Shown here one piece after another: positions 11,344-21,902 of a stretch of 64,000 nt of DNA. Source of the stretch: Acanthamoeba lenticulata (Eukaryota; Discosea; Longamoebia; Acanthamoebidae); contig NAVB01000132.1 in assembly GCA_002179805.1 (NCBI GenBank), positions 17,065 through 81,064 of the forward strand, written 5' to 3'. The notes below the pieces were generated by a model. It was not told the origin of the DNA. It did no database searches and saw only the letters and a list, made by a program, of their open reading frames with translations. A program made the position numbers and the translations under genes. Position 1 is the stretch's first letter; every line of letters starts with the position of its first letter.

Positions 11344-14150
11344 ATGGACAGCCCGAAGAAGCAAGACTCTAAGGACAAGCTTCATCTTTCCCTTGTACGC
11401 GAGCAGGACCAATCTTTGTTTCATTCTGGCAAATTCTTTCTCATTTTCTCAAAATCGATTTGATCGCTCTGTGTTGGTTTTGATGAAGGAGGGGGATATG
11501 ATCGTGCTCCAACACAAGCGACGCCCGTCTACGAGTTCCAGCCGTCGTTCTTCGGGTTCGCGTTCGTCTCTCCTGCAGACCGAGAGCTGCCACCAGACCG
11601 ACTCGACCGACTCGGGCAGCGAAGACGCTGGCGAGGACGGAGCCTTTGCTCGCGGTGCGTCTCCTCCTTCTTTTCTCTTCTTCTTTTGTCTTTCCCTAAC
11701 CCAGGTTTGGGTGGTGCAGAGACCGACACCGAGCCGCTGGAGCCGTGGCTCATCCAGGTCAAGGAGAAAGGGCCCGAGGTGCGCCCCACAGCGCTTGCCA
11801 GCCAAACGCGAGCACTTGGCCAAGGCCATCATCGTGGTGTTGGCGGATGGCTGATGAACCATTGCAGATCTTGGGCGAGGGCACGGTGGTGTTTCGACGC
11901 GATGACGAAGGGAGCAAGAAACGCGAATGCATCGCCACCTTCTCCTTTGTCGCCGTCGAATCGACTCCGTCGTCCTCTTCCTTGTCCTCCTCGTCCTCTT
12001 CCTTGTTGGCGTCATCGTCGTCATCGATCCCGGCCGGCGGATGGAACGCCGCCCGTTTGGCCCGCCTCGTGCGGGCGCAGGCTTATGTTCGTCGCTTCCT
12101 CGCCATCAAACGTGCGCTTCCTGTCTGTATTTTTATCATTATTATTCTATTTTTCAATTCATTTTAAATAACGAATTATGAAATATTCGACTGAGGCTCA
12201 TCGCTGGTGACAGTGAAGAAGCGGCTGAAGGTGGTGCAGGAGCTTGTGCAGACAGAGACGAGCTACACCAGTTCCTTGCGGCTGCTGGTCAAGCTCTTCA
12301 TTGACCCCCTCGAAGCTGTATGCGCCCAAAGCCTTCATCGCAATGAGGTCTGCCTGACGTTCTAAACAATGAACATTCCTCAAATGCGGCAGCGTGTGAC
12401 AGAGGGACGGCCTATAATCGAACCGCAGATCGTGCTCGACATCTTCTCATGCATCCGCGAACTGCTGGAGCTGCACGAGACCTTCCTGCAGCGTCTCGTC
12501 GCCCGGCTCGGTGACCTCGCCGCCTTCCGCACCCACACCGTCTCCGACCTCTTTCTACACCACGTACTCAATTCTTCACCTCACTTTTTTAGTTATTATT
12601 TAATATTCATTGTATATTAATCGTAATGATTTACTTTTATTCTTTCTTTTTTGTACAGACCAAGTTCCTGCTGCTGTACCCGTTCTACGTGAACAACTTT
12701 GATTTGGCCTCGGCCACGTTGAAGAAAATGAAGGCAAACAAGCCCGAGTTTGCCGAGTTCGTGCGACAGCGCGAGCGGCGCTCGGAAATGAAGCTGCAGG
12801 ACGTTGAGTCGCTGCTGCTTATGCCCGTCCAGCGCATCCCTCAGTACACCATGCTCCTCCAGGTCGTTATTCCTTTCCCCTGCTTTTATTACGTTTAATT
12901 TCTTCATCATTTTTAGATGTCAATTTTGCTGAATATAATACAAAAAAAACATTACAAAACAAAAAACAAAACAAAAAACAAAACAAAACAAACAGGATTT
13001 GATAAAGCAGTGCCGTCCCAAGACGCCCCAACACGAAGAGCTGACGCTGGCGCTTCAGCACCTGCGTGAGAGCCTGTCCCACATCAACGAGCAGAAGCGC
13101 GATGCTGACAACGCCGTCCACCTCGAGAGGCTCCTCCGCCACTTCATCTACCGCTCCCGCAAGGACGTACGTCCTGCTCATCCACTTCATCACCTTCATT
13201 GTCGTTTTCGCTCTTCGTTTTTCGTTCTTTGCTGAGTTGGTATTTTGGGGACATCAGCAACTGTTGCCCAACCGAAAGCGACGGCTGCTGAGCGAGGGTC
13301 CCGTCGTGTTCTACGTCAAGGGCAAGGGCAAGAAGCTCTGGCTCTTCGTGCTGTCCGATGCGCTAGTCATGGCCAAGTCCAAGACGAAGGAGCCCAGCGC
13401 AGCTGCCAAGTCCGCGACCGTCGTCTCGCCTCGTACCCCTACGGCGTCAAAGCACAACGTACGCCCTTTTTTTTATCAATTTTATATATTTTATTTTTCA
13501 TGTTTTAAAAGCTTTATTGCTGCCCATTACCCTTGAGCAGGCTCCGATGGGAGACTACAAGGTGCAGCAAATCGTGTTCCTGAAGGACCTCAACATGTTG
13601 TCCATTCCCTCCACTGGTGCTGCGGCTGCCCTCCTCCGTTCCTTGTCGTGGCTGATGGCAAAACGTCAAACTGACGACGATCATGATCATGGTGGTGACG
13701 ACTTGACACAGCGCCGACGGGAAACGAGGGGCGGTTCTCCGTGCACGGCCGCGGCGTCAAGCTCGAGTTCGGGGTCGAAGGCGGTGCCCGAGCGGCCCAA
13801 AACTGGGTGCGCTCGCTTCAGCTCGCGCTGCTGGCCTACCAACACCAGGCCAAGCGCAAATACCTCAAGACGAGTACGGCGCCCACACAAACAAACAACA
13901 AAAGAAAAAACCAAACAACAAAACAAAACACAAAATACAAAACAAAAAAAAATACAAAACAAATAACAACATTACGCTCACCGCTTCATCGTGGTTCGTG
14001 GCTGTAGCAATGCGGCGTTCGTTGCGAGCCAAAGGCCAACCGACGGAGGGCTCACCACGTTCGACTGAGGTGCCGCCACTTACCGCCTCATTGCCAAGTG
14101 GACGCGTGGCCCTCTCCGACGTCTTCTTGGCCTCCACCACACCATCGTGA
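11344..14150 (+). CDS. RhoGEF (DH-PH) with IQ motif
   Basis: Rho guanine-nucleotide exchange factors activate Rac/Rho GTPases in actin control. After a Ser/Arg-rich N-terminus, a segment with EPWLIQVKEKGPE and GEGTVVFRRDDEGSKKRE leads into an IQ-like helix (AARLARLVRAQAYVRRFLAI) expected to bind calmodulin. The DH domain follows: VVQELVQTETSYTSSLRLLV, IFSCIRELLELHETFLQRL, LLYPFYVNNFDLASATLKKM, and the conserved third block VESLLLMPVQRIPQYTMLLQ, then RLLRHFIYRSRKD. A PH domain then reads GPVVFYVKGKGKKLWLFVLS, VQQIVFLKDLNMLS and ends WVRSLQLALLAYQ. The basic C-terminal tail stops at 14148-14150. About nine introns occur; two are packed with A-rich CAAAA repeats (12940-12995, 13885-13970). Confidence 0.85.
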
Positions 14151-14343
14151 GGCTGGCTATTTCAACAACCAACAACTGTCCCGCTAGTGTATTATAGTTT
14201 TTCTTTTTTCTGCTGGATAACAGAAGCTCTCATCTCCTCCCCTTTTGGGCTGTCTCTTTCCTTCTTCGTTTCTGCCTCTCGCCCGCAGTCGCCCCTTCGC
14301 TGTATGCGGAGTTGACGCGTTCCTTCGCATTATCAACTCTGCG

Positions 14344-14666
14344 CGGGTGCAGGAATTCATGACCTTTGCAAGACGTGGCTACCTCATCAAGAATCATCCT
14401 GCCTAATTTGAAAGTGGCCATCCTAGCTCAGACCAATACTGCTGTGGTCAACCAATCAGGATCTTCTTTTACCATTCGCCCGAGGCAAGCCATCATCAGG
14501 TTTTCCCTCAACTTGTACTTCGCTGTCCTGACAGCCTCGGACTTGACCAGCCACATCACTCACGTGAAGAGCGCCAAGGAAATCACCGGCAAGCTGGGCA
14601 AGCATCCCCTCCGCCCTAGCTCAGCCATCTCAAGATCCCGCGTCTACCTCAACAGTGAGATGACTT
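14344..14666 (+). pseudogene. Decayed partial copy of the adjacent EF-hand gene
   Basis: Bases 14349-14420 (TGCAGGAATTCATGACC then CGTGGCTACCTCATCAAGAA) nearly repeat 15054-15130 of the downstream EF-hand gene, and 14545-14655 (GCCAAGGAAATCACCGGCAA, then AGATCCCGCGTCTACCTCAA) nearly repeat 15785-15870. The two matched blocks are in the same order as in the parent, but most of the sequence between them is missing and stop codons interrupt the frame (for example TAA right after ATCATCCTGCC). This is a truncated tandem duplicate that no longer encodes the protein. The rest of the interval 14151-14867 shows no gene and presumably includes the promoter of the intact copy. Confidence 0.75.
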
Positions 14667-14867
14667 CTTGCTGTAGTTCTGGCATGCTTGACCTCTGCCA
14701 AGTGATCGTTCTTTTTTGGTGGCCAAGTGCACGACGCACTGACCATTTGACATGCCTACTTGAATCAGTTAATGAAAAGCTGGCGCGAGAAGAATGGCGC
14801 GCTGTCCTAGAGAGAAATAAGGGAATCCGGAGACGACAAAAGAAGAAAGAAGAACGAAGACGACACG

Positions 14868-16119
14868 ATGGGCGCGAAGCAAGTGAAGCTGCTCAAGTTC
14901 CTAGACAATGACGAGGACCGCAAGGCTCTCGACAAAGCCTTCGAGCAGTACGACGTGGACAAGAATGGCACTCTCTCCCGTCAGGTGCCTGACCCCCCCC
15001 GCGTGAACGGTGTTTGCCGTTACAACATCATTTTTAACTTATGGGCATATCTGCAGGAATTCATGACCTTCACGCTAGACGTGGTGACCTACCTCATCAA
15101 GAAACACCCCGACCTGAAAGTGGCCGACCTTGCCCTCACCCAACGCGGAGGCGACACCACGGTCCTAACCGCTATATCTAATTTTCTTTAATTTCAGTTT
15201 TATCAGGCATTGGCCGGGTCAATATGTCCAAATTAGTGAAAAACTAACTGCTGAGGAACGGTGCAGTTGGGCAAGGCGGACGAGCAGCTTCAGAAGCAAG
15301 TAGCGCGCCAGCTCGGCCGCTGCATGTTCCAGGTGCGGGGGACTTAAGGAAAGGAGAAGCAGACATGCGCGATGGACTGATCCTTGCACGTCCTTTCATG
15401 CTCGGGAAAATGTGCTCAGGTGGTGGACAAGGATAAAAGCGGCGCGATTTCTGTGGAGGAGTGGAAGGCCACCAACTGGAGCAAGCTGCTCAAAGAGGTC
15501 AAGGTCCACATGAAGGAGCAGGAGGCCGCGTACGCTACTCTAATGCTACTCTCCCGCCCGAGCTTCAATGAACGGGAAAAGCGTGACTTACCGTCATCTC
15601 TTCCAATCAAATCAGTCTCGTCTCCGAACTCACCAGGATGCCCAAGTGGAAGGTCACCATCACCGGAGGTAGCCCTTTCTATTCACCATGACTCGCTTCA
15701 GGCAAGACGGATGATCGCTCGGAGGCTCATCCAAAACTTGTTCTTGGGACAGCCTCTGACATGACTGGCTGGATCACCGTGAAGGGAGCCAAGGAGATCA
15801 CCGGCAAGCTGGGCTATCATCCCCTGGTTTCCACCTCGGGCATCACGGGATCCCGCGTCTACCTCTATGGTATGACGTTCTTATGCCTGGCGGGCTTTCT
15901 TACCCTTCTCATTGCGAGATCGTTCCTGAACTTGTAGGCGAGGTTACGGACGACTTCCCCATGGGCGCGGCAGTCGAGCTGTGGCTCGACGCGATTCTGG
16001 AGCCGGGCACCTCTGGCTTCCCCTACAAGCTCTCGGGCGCCATGGCACAGAAGCTCGGCAAAGGGATGCCCCACGCTCTTGTGGGCCAGGTGCACGTCGA
16101 CATTTCTCCAGACTTTTGA
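14868..16119 (+). CDS. EF-hand calcium-binding protein with unknown C-terminal domain
   Basis: The start at 14868 gives MGAKQVKLLKFLDNDEDRKA. A first EF-hand loop, DVDKNGTLSRQE, is followed across an intron by FMTFTLDVVTYLIKKHPDL. A second loop, DKDKSGAISVEE, sits at about 15424-15460 and is followed by WKATNWSKLLKEVKVHM. Both loops have the canonical 1, 3, 5, 9 and 12 ligands, so calcium binding is expected. The later exons encode MPKWKVTITGG, DMTGWITVKGAKEITGKLGY, GSRVYLYGEVTDDFPMGAAV and a final VGQVHVDISPDF; I do not recognise this beta-rich part. At least five introns, some with uncertain ends. A broken copy lies just upstream. It converges on the GTPase gene, with 128 bases between the stops. 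Confidence 0.7.
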
Positions 16120-16247
16120 GAGTATGGCCATACCGTCACTGGGGACAGCCAGCTGTAAGTTGGCAAAAACCCAAACCGTCTAATGTTTCTCTTGCGGTTG
16201 TGTCGCTGGGCACAAAGCCAATAAAAAATTCTTCTCCAACTTTCACG

Positions 16248-19200
16248 TTAGAAAAACGGCCAGGGCGAGGGGACGGTGACAACGTGGCCAAAGGCAAGCA
16301 GGATTTTCATGTCAGGCCCAAATACGAGCACGTTACCCAAAGCTTGATTGTTCTTGAAGGTTTCTACGTGATGATGCGCCAGCTCGGAGCCCTGTGGCGA
16401 ACGGATCGTTGGTTGTAAAGAAAGAGAAGAATGACAAAGAGAGACGAACATACGTTTGTTGGCTTGAGGACCAGCACGAAGCTCGCATCATCTGCTGCCG
16501 GCATTACGTCCTCCACCCTTGGGTGACGGTTTATAAAAATCAAATTTACAAAAATTTAAAAAAAAAAACAATAAACAATAAACAAACACGAGGAATGAAG
16601 TGATGGTATGTACCGGCACGTCAGCAAGGCCGCGTGTATGAACAAGATCAGTTGAACGCCACGCTTCAGCTCCATCTGCCGCTTATCGCCAGTGCCGGAC
16701 ATGAGGCTTGCAGACAAGGTGACCTGCACGGTGAAGCTCTCCACCGCCGCCACTGCTGCTGCTGCTGCTTTTGATCCCATCCCTGCACCAGCGTCGGCGC
16801 TTGCTTGGCTGACAGGCAGTAGCACGACGCCGCGCGTGAGCCCGAGACGAGCCTCCTCCCGTTTCTGCGTCTTGCTCTTTGCGTGGATGTCGTCGTTCTT
16901 CTCCTTCTCGGCCTCGTCTGTGTCTGTGTCGAGGCGCTTCAGTTGGAGGCCCACCAGGGCGCCCGCCTCGGCGTACGGCCTGTGCCCCATGTGGAACAGC
17001 CATTTGAATCGATAAGCCAACACACGACGAACGCGAGCGCGCACGAGCCCAAAAGAAAGAAGGTGCGAGATTGCAACGTACACATGGCGGTTGTAGCACT
17101 CGATCCGCTCGACGACGAACGTCTTTGTCGTCGTCGTTGTGACCAGCCGCTGCTGCGCCTTCTTGCTGGTGTTGCTGATCTTGCTTCTCTTCGCGATGAC
17201 TGCCTGGAGCAGGTGGCCCTCGTGCACGACGCCCGACTGCACAAGTGCCGCCACCACGACTTGTTTCACCGCCTTGTCGTTGTCAACACCGGTGGACGAC
17301 GACGTGGAGGACGAGGAGGGGCCGGACAAGCGGCCCACGATTGGATGCAGCACAGACACGCGCGTGGCCGCAAACACGCGCCGCCGCGCCAGCAGCTCTG
17401 AGCCGCCCCACCATCAAGACGGCGTCAACCAACCAACCAAGTAATGAATCAGGCTCGCTGCTGAAACGCACGCACCGCAGGGCAAGGACGACCACGATGA
17501 AGATGAAGGCGACCAAGAAGATGAGCCGAGTTCAGTGGTGCAGCAGCTGCCGCACGAGGCCTCATCGGCCAGGCGCTCCACGGCCTGCGTCAGCGTTGGG
17601 CCCGAATACCTGCATCAAGATTATAATGATTAAAAAGAAGATAAAAAAAAAAATTGTTTTAAAAAATGATGAATGGACAGGAGCCACGGGCAGCGGCACA
17701 CCCACACAATCACATACACATGCACATACACACCACCAGATAGAGGGGAGGAAGGACGCACCATCCCCAGTAAGGCGTCGGTTCTACCAGATTGGTCCCA
17801 TCCCAGGCAGATATCGGCACCAGTATCACATCTAATTTGTTTTTGATTTTATGTTTTGTTTTTTTTTTGGTCGAATAAATCAACAAACTAAACAAAAATG
17901 TTGTCTATGAGAAAAAGGATAAGAGATACAGTGGTGCACCTTCGGTGCGGAATCCAGCTCGTGCAGTCATGTTCAGCACGTCCTCAGTGATCTCCTGAAG
18001 AGAGGCGATCGTCCACAAACATAAACAAAAATAAAATGGAAAATTTAAAAAAAAAACCTAAAAATCCTCAACGCCAAGTTTCAGGAGCGAAGTGGGCACG
18101 CACAGCGAAGCGAGCTTGTTGATTGTGGCGGACGCCATGGTGGTCAATTTTGTTCACGGCCACGATGAGCCGAGTCATGCCCACCGCCCGGGCCACCTTC
18201 AAGAAAGCGAGAGTCCCGCCCCAGCTGTAGTAGTGGCCACTGGCGAATCCAACTTCATATTCGCCCTGGCAGGCGGCAACGACTAGCACCGCCGCATCGC
18301 ACATCGACGCTCCCTGTTTAGCCGTGTTTTTTAATATATATATATATTCTATGATAAGCCAAACATAACGCTGAGAACTCGTAAATAAGTTGTTAACAAG
18401 AGGGAGGTGCATGTCGCATCGTTGTTCACGTACGTCACAGGCGTTTTTGTGAAAGTCTCTGTGGCCGGGCAGGTCGATAAACTCAACCACGTGGCCATTG
18501 GGCAGCGTGCACGACTTGCTGTGCCAGTTGATCGCTGTTGTTGTGTTTTTATTATAAATAATAATATTTTAAATTTTGTTAGTACTGTTCAACTTTGTTC
18601 TTCTCGGGAGGGAAGCGAGCGCGTACAGATGCCTCGCTCGCGTTCGATACGCAAAGAGTCCAAACACCAGGAATACATGAACGAGTTCTTTCCGATGTAG
18701 GAGGACTCCCGCCTACCGACTTCCAGCTCGTCCGGCGTGATGGCACCAAGCTTGGACAGCAGATGCCCTGTGCCGCAAGTGAGCGCAGCACGCAGGAATA
18801 TAATGAATATTAAAAAGAAACAATAAAAAATTGACAATTCGGTGATTCGGTGGCCACAACGCACCAGCTGAGGGTGGACTTGCCGCAGTCAACGTGGCCC
18901 ATGAGGGCGAGCCGCAACGTCGGCCTAGTCGGTCTTGTTGTTGTTGTTGTTGCCTTGAGAGCGTAGTTGGGATGATGGTGACGAGAGGAGGACAGGCGAG
19001 CATGCCTGTGGAGGGCTACGTAGGTCTTGCGCCACCCTCCGTCGCCACCATCTTCCTCCTCCGAGTACAGGTTGTACACTCCAGAAGAACACGACGACGA
19101 AGAAGAAGAAGGTGGCGGTGATGAAGAGGAGGAGGAGGGGAAGAAGCGTCGGAGGGTCATGTGGCGCCAGAGCATCGCGTCGGCTGACAGCTGGTGCAAC

Positions 19201-19391
19201 TGGCGGCAGGCAAGGCCCACGCCACGCACCACGGTCTCCGGCGCGTCATCAAGCACAAAAGACAGGATGTGCGCCCACACCTTGCCCCCCCCCCCGCCCA
19301 AATACGTTTAGTAAGAGAAAGCCCGTCCGTGAAGGCAGTGCAGGCGCACCTCGGGCGGAAGCGTTGGGAGCGACGCATGGTTCTCCATCAT
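16248..19391 (-). CDS. F-box protein fused to eEF1A/HBS1-like translational GTPase
   Basis: Exon 1 (MMENHASLPTLPPE) splices to VWAHILSFV, giving an F-box: LPPE-VWAHILSFVLDDAP, then GLACRQLHQLSADAMLWRHM. A Ser/Pro-rich and acidic linker follows. The GTPase domain has all five G motifs: GHVDCGKS (G1), ERGIS (G2, Ser for the usual Thr), DLPGH (G3, DLPGHRDFHKNAC), NKID (G4, RLIVAVNKID) and PISAWDGTNLVE (G5). Domain 2 (VVVAALVQSGVVHEGHLL, FVVERIECYNRHV) and domain 3 (VESFTVQVTLSASLM, EDVMPAADDASFVLVL, HVETFKNNQALGNVLVFGPD) follow as in eEF1A, eRF3 and HBS1, ending at 16248. F-boxes bind Skp1 in SCF ubiquitin ligases; eEF1A-type GTPases deliver tRNA-like partners to the ribosomal A site. A joined function is inference. 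The junction just after KSTLS is off by one base in phase with the visible AG, so that exon end is unresolved. Confidence 0.85.
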
Positions 19392-19456
19392 TTGAGTTTA
19401 TGTGTTGTAGAGGTCCACCACAAGCAGGGCTAGCTGAAAAAACTATAATAATTTAT

Positions 19457-21157
19457 TTATTGTTGTGCCTCTTGGTCGTTGTCTTCTCCACCGTCCTCCT
19501 CTTGTGGGGACGTGGACAGAAAGTTGTTTCCGCCGCAGCACACATCGCGCCGTGGCAAGAGCCGCTCGTAGGCGTCGTCGCCCACCATCGCGAAACGGGC
19601 CAGAGGGGCGTAGGCACCGCCCATCAGCTCCAGCAAGCGGCCCCAAAACTGCGAACGTCGCCCCGCGTTCTGCGCCCGTGATCCGCGTCGTTGTGCAAAA
19701 CACCAGACACGCATGCACATGTGAGACCACCTGCGCACAGACAGCTGCGACGAGAAAGGTGGCGAGGGGCACCCGGTCCTCTGGCAACTTGGGAGAGAAG
19801 AGCGGCGCGCGTGGAAAGAGGACGTCTGTGGAGACCTCGGCCGTGAACCACAGGCCTTGCGCCACCTGCCGCTCTAGCACGCCCGGCGCCCATCGCTCAC
19901 AGCCCCAGAAGAACCGCACGGCCGTCTCGTCGGCCGCCCGCGTGTTCTTTTCTCGTCAAAACACCCACGCTCACGCCCACGCCGCAGTAAGAATGGAAAA
20001 GTGGGCCGGAGCGCTGAGGCGAGGCGAGGTGGCGGACCTCGAGGCTCTCCTCCCACTTGGGCCCCTTGTTGCCGGTCCCGTAGTAGAGGTTTCCCGTCGC
20101 GCGTGGGGCCGTCTGCGCCGCCGGGAGCCGAAAGCGGCTGAGCCAGTACCAGCCCCTGTGGCTCCCGCCCACGTAGGACCGGTAGGACGGCGGTACGCCG
20201 GTTCCCGACTGCTTGAGCAGGCTCTCGGGCCGGTTGAGGAGCAGCCCGAGGGCGCCGCGCTCCGGGTGGTGCTCCAGCAGGAGCACGACGGCGTGGTGCC
20301 AGCTGGGGTTGGGCATGCGTGGGTGAGCCACCAACACGCGGCCCGGCCTCAGGTTCCCTGTTCAAAGAAGGTGATGGAGGTGATGCTGGAAAAGGTGACC
20401 TTCAAGAGAGGAGGGGCAGAGGAAGGCCATACATCGAGGCGAGGCGGTCATGCCCTCCCATAGACGCGGGTCGACGCGCCGCCACAAGTCCTGCGCAGGA
20501 AGTCGGGCCAGCTGCTCGTCCATGGCCCCCAAGAAGCTCAGCTTCTTCAGCACCTGCCAGGTTCAGGCAGGCATGCGAGGAGTCAGGTTGCCACACATAA
20601 GAACGTCAGTGGTCATGATGAGGAGTACGTCAAATCCCAATTCCATGCGCTCTTCCCACTCCTGTGGTGATGGCGGGGCTGGTCAGACCCAACGGGGGGC
20701 GGCATGCTGCGTGCAAAAGTTGGGAGCGCACTTCGTCTGTGGTGGGTTCGTGTTGAGCCCTGAACTCACGCCGCACGAGTGTGACCAGGGGCACAGGACT
20801 GCCAGCAACTAAGGGTGGGGGTGGCGCATAGCACACGACGTCGTGCCCGCCCAGCGCGTGGTCGTACAGGGACTGAACCGGTGATGTGGGCTTCGATGTG
20901 GTGATGGGGGCAGCACTTGCCACGCTTTGCGGCGTACCGGGGGTAGGCCATGGTTTGATTGAAGGTTCCATAACGCAGCACCACGCGAACGGGCATGGAC
21001 GAGCGAGTAGAGCTTGCAGGGCTGGTAGCGCGTCAATGGGACGTGCTGCATACATGAGACCTCGGTAAAGGCCACGCACAAGGCGCTTCCGCTCGTGCAT
21101 GTGGTGGCAGTGATGTGAAGCGGCTTGTTGGCGCTTTTTCAGAGCATCCAGTACCAT
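19457..21157 (-). CDS. LYR-motif region plus AlgH/YqgE (DUF179) domain protein
   Basis: The N-terminal exon (start 21157, or the in-frame Met of MHERKRLVRGLYRGLMYAAR) holds an LYR tripeptide and, one or two exons on, PLVTLVRREFRAQHEPTTDE, which together look like the complex-1 LYR fold that binds acyl-ACP and Fe-S assembly factors. A linker (LKKLSFLGAMDEQLARLPAQ) leads to a clear AlgH/YqgE domain: LVAHPRMPNPSWHHAVVLLL, GALGLLLNRPESL, LYYG, then RFFWGCERWAPGVLERQVAQ, GLWFTAEVSTDVLF and a final WGRLLELMGGAYAPLARFAM. The acidic tail stops at 19457. AlgH domains are of bacterial type and in eukaryotes usually act in plastids or mitochondria; a mitochondrial role is inferred here. Splice junctions in the LYR part are uncertain. 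Confidence 0.7.
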
Positions 21158-21201
21158 TTTACTTTACATTACATATTTCGTCAGCCATTATAAGTAAGGC
21201 T

Positions 21202-21274
21202 GGGGGTGTAGCTCACATGGTAGAGCGCTCCGTTCGCATCGGAGAGGCAGCGGGATCGATACGCGTCACATCCA
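21202..21274 (+). tRNA. tRNA-Ala(CGC), with two stem mismatches
   Basis: A 73-base cloverleaf: acceptor GGGGGTG/CACATCC, D arm GCTC...GAGC, anticodon stem CTCCG/CGGAG around loop TTCGCAT (anticodon CGC), T loop ATCGATA, discriminator A. The alanine identity pair G3-T70 is present. Two non-pairs stand out: G4 opposite A69, and G52 opposite G62 in the T stem. A T-run (TTTT) about ten bases downstream and a longer one at 21293-21301 are pol III terminators. No intron. Confidence 0.8.
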
Positions 21275-21379
21275 GGATTATCTTTTATCAAAAATTTTTT
21301 TTCTGTCACAGATTAATCTCGTAAGTGTTTTTGTCTATTAAAGGTTAATATGAAGCTAGGATCAGTGACTTCGTAAGGT

Positions 21380-21452
21380 GGCCGGTTAGCTTAGTTGGTA
21401 GAGCGTGGTGCTAATAACGCCAAGGTCGTGGGTTCGATCCCCACACTGGCCA
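21380..21452 (+). tRNA. tRNA-Ile(AAT)
   Basis: A well-formed 73-base cloverleaf: acceptor GGCCGGT/ACTGGCC, D arm GCTT...GAGC with TTAGTTGGTA, anticodon loop CTAATAA (anticodon AAT, read as IAU after editing), T arm GTGGG-TTCGATC-CCCAC, discriminator A. An eight-T terminator begins within five bases of the 3' end. It has no intron. Confidence 0.95.
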
Positions 21453-21902
21453 TTCTTTTTTTTAATTGTTTAGCTTAAAATCTTATCTTTTTTTAATGAG
21501 CGAACGGTCTCACCGGTTACATGTGCCCATACTCTTATTGGTTCGTAGTTACCCATTAAATCTGAAACAATCATCATCGGCGAGATGAATAGATGAAGAA
21601 CCGCCACGCTCTGGGTCTGGTTCGGTTGTTACAAATGTCATACAATATGTGTGTGGGTGTTTCGAATAATAATGGTAGTGTGGTGCAGGGCGGCAGGCTG
21701 ATGAGCGTTCCACACGCGCAGTCACTTGTCGCCCCTTTCGTTCTTGCTTGGTTGTGCTCTTGCCGCGCTTCTAGCTGCGTGCGATCTCGTTTTTTTGTCG
21801 GCTAGTTGGTTGACAGCCTCACGGTGTCGGGGCAAAGTTCTGCTCGTACACCCTGTGTAGCAATAAATGCGCGGAGTGTCAGGCCGATCATCTCCGCGAG
21901 GC
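21453..21902. other. Intergenic region between tRNA-Ile and the cyclin gene
   Basis: About 450 bases with no supported gene. It starts with the tRNA-Ile terminator and ends at the cyclin 3' end. Scattered ATGA and CTGA motifs do not form a credible box C/D snoRNA. Confidence 0.4.

Noticed and set aside
12940..13970. CAAAA-rich repeats as a possible mobile element
   Set aside because: They lie inside two RhoGEF introns, lack inverted ends and look like simple-sequence drift.
21585..21720. Possible box C/D snoRNA between tRNA-Ile and the cyclin
   Set aside because: ATGA and CTGA motifs occur, but without paired terminal stem or correct box spacing.
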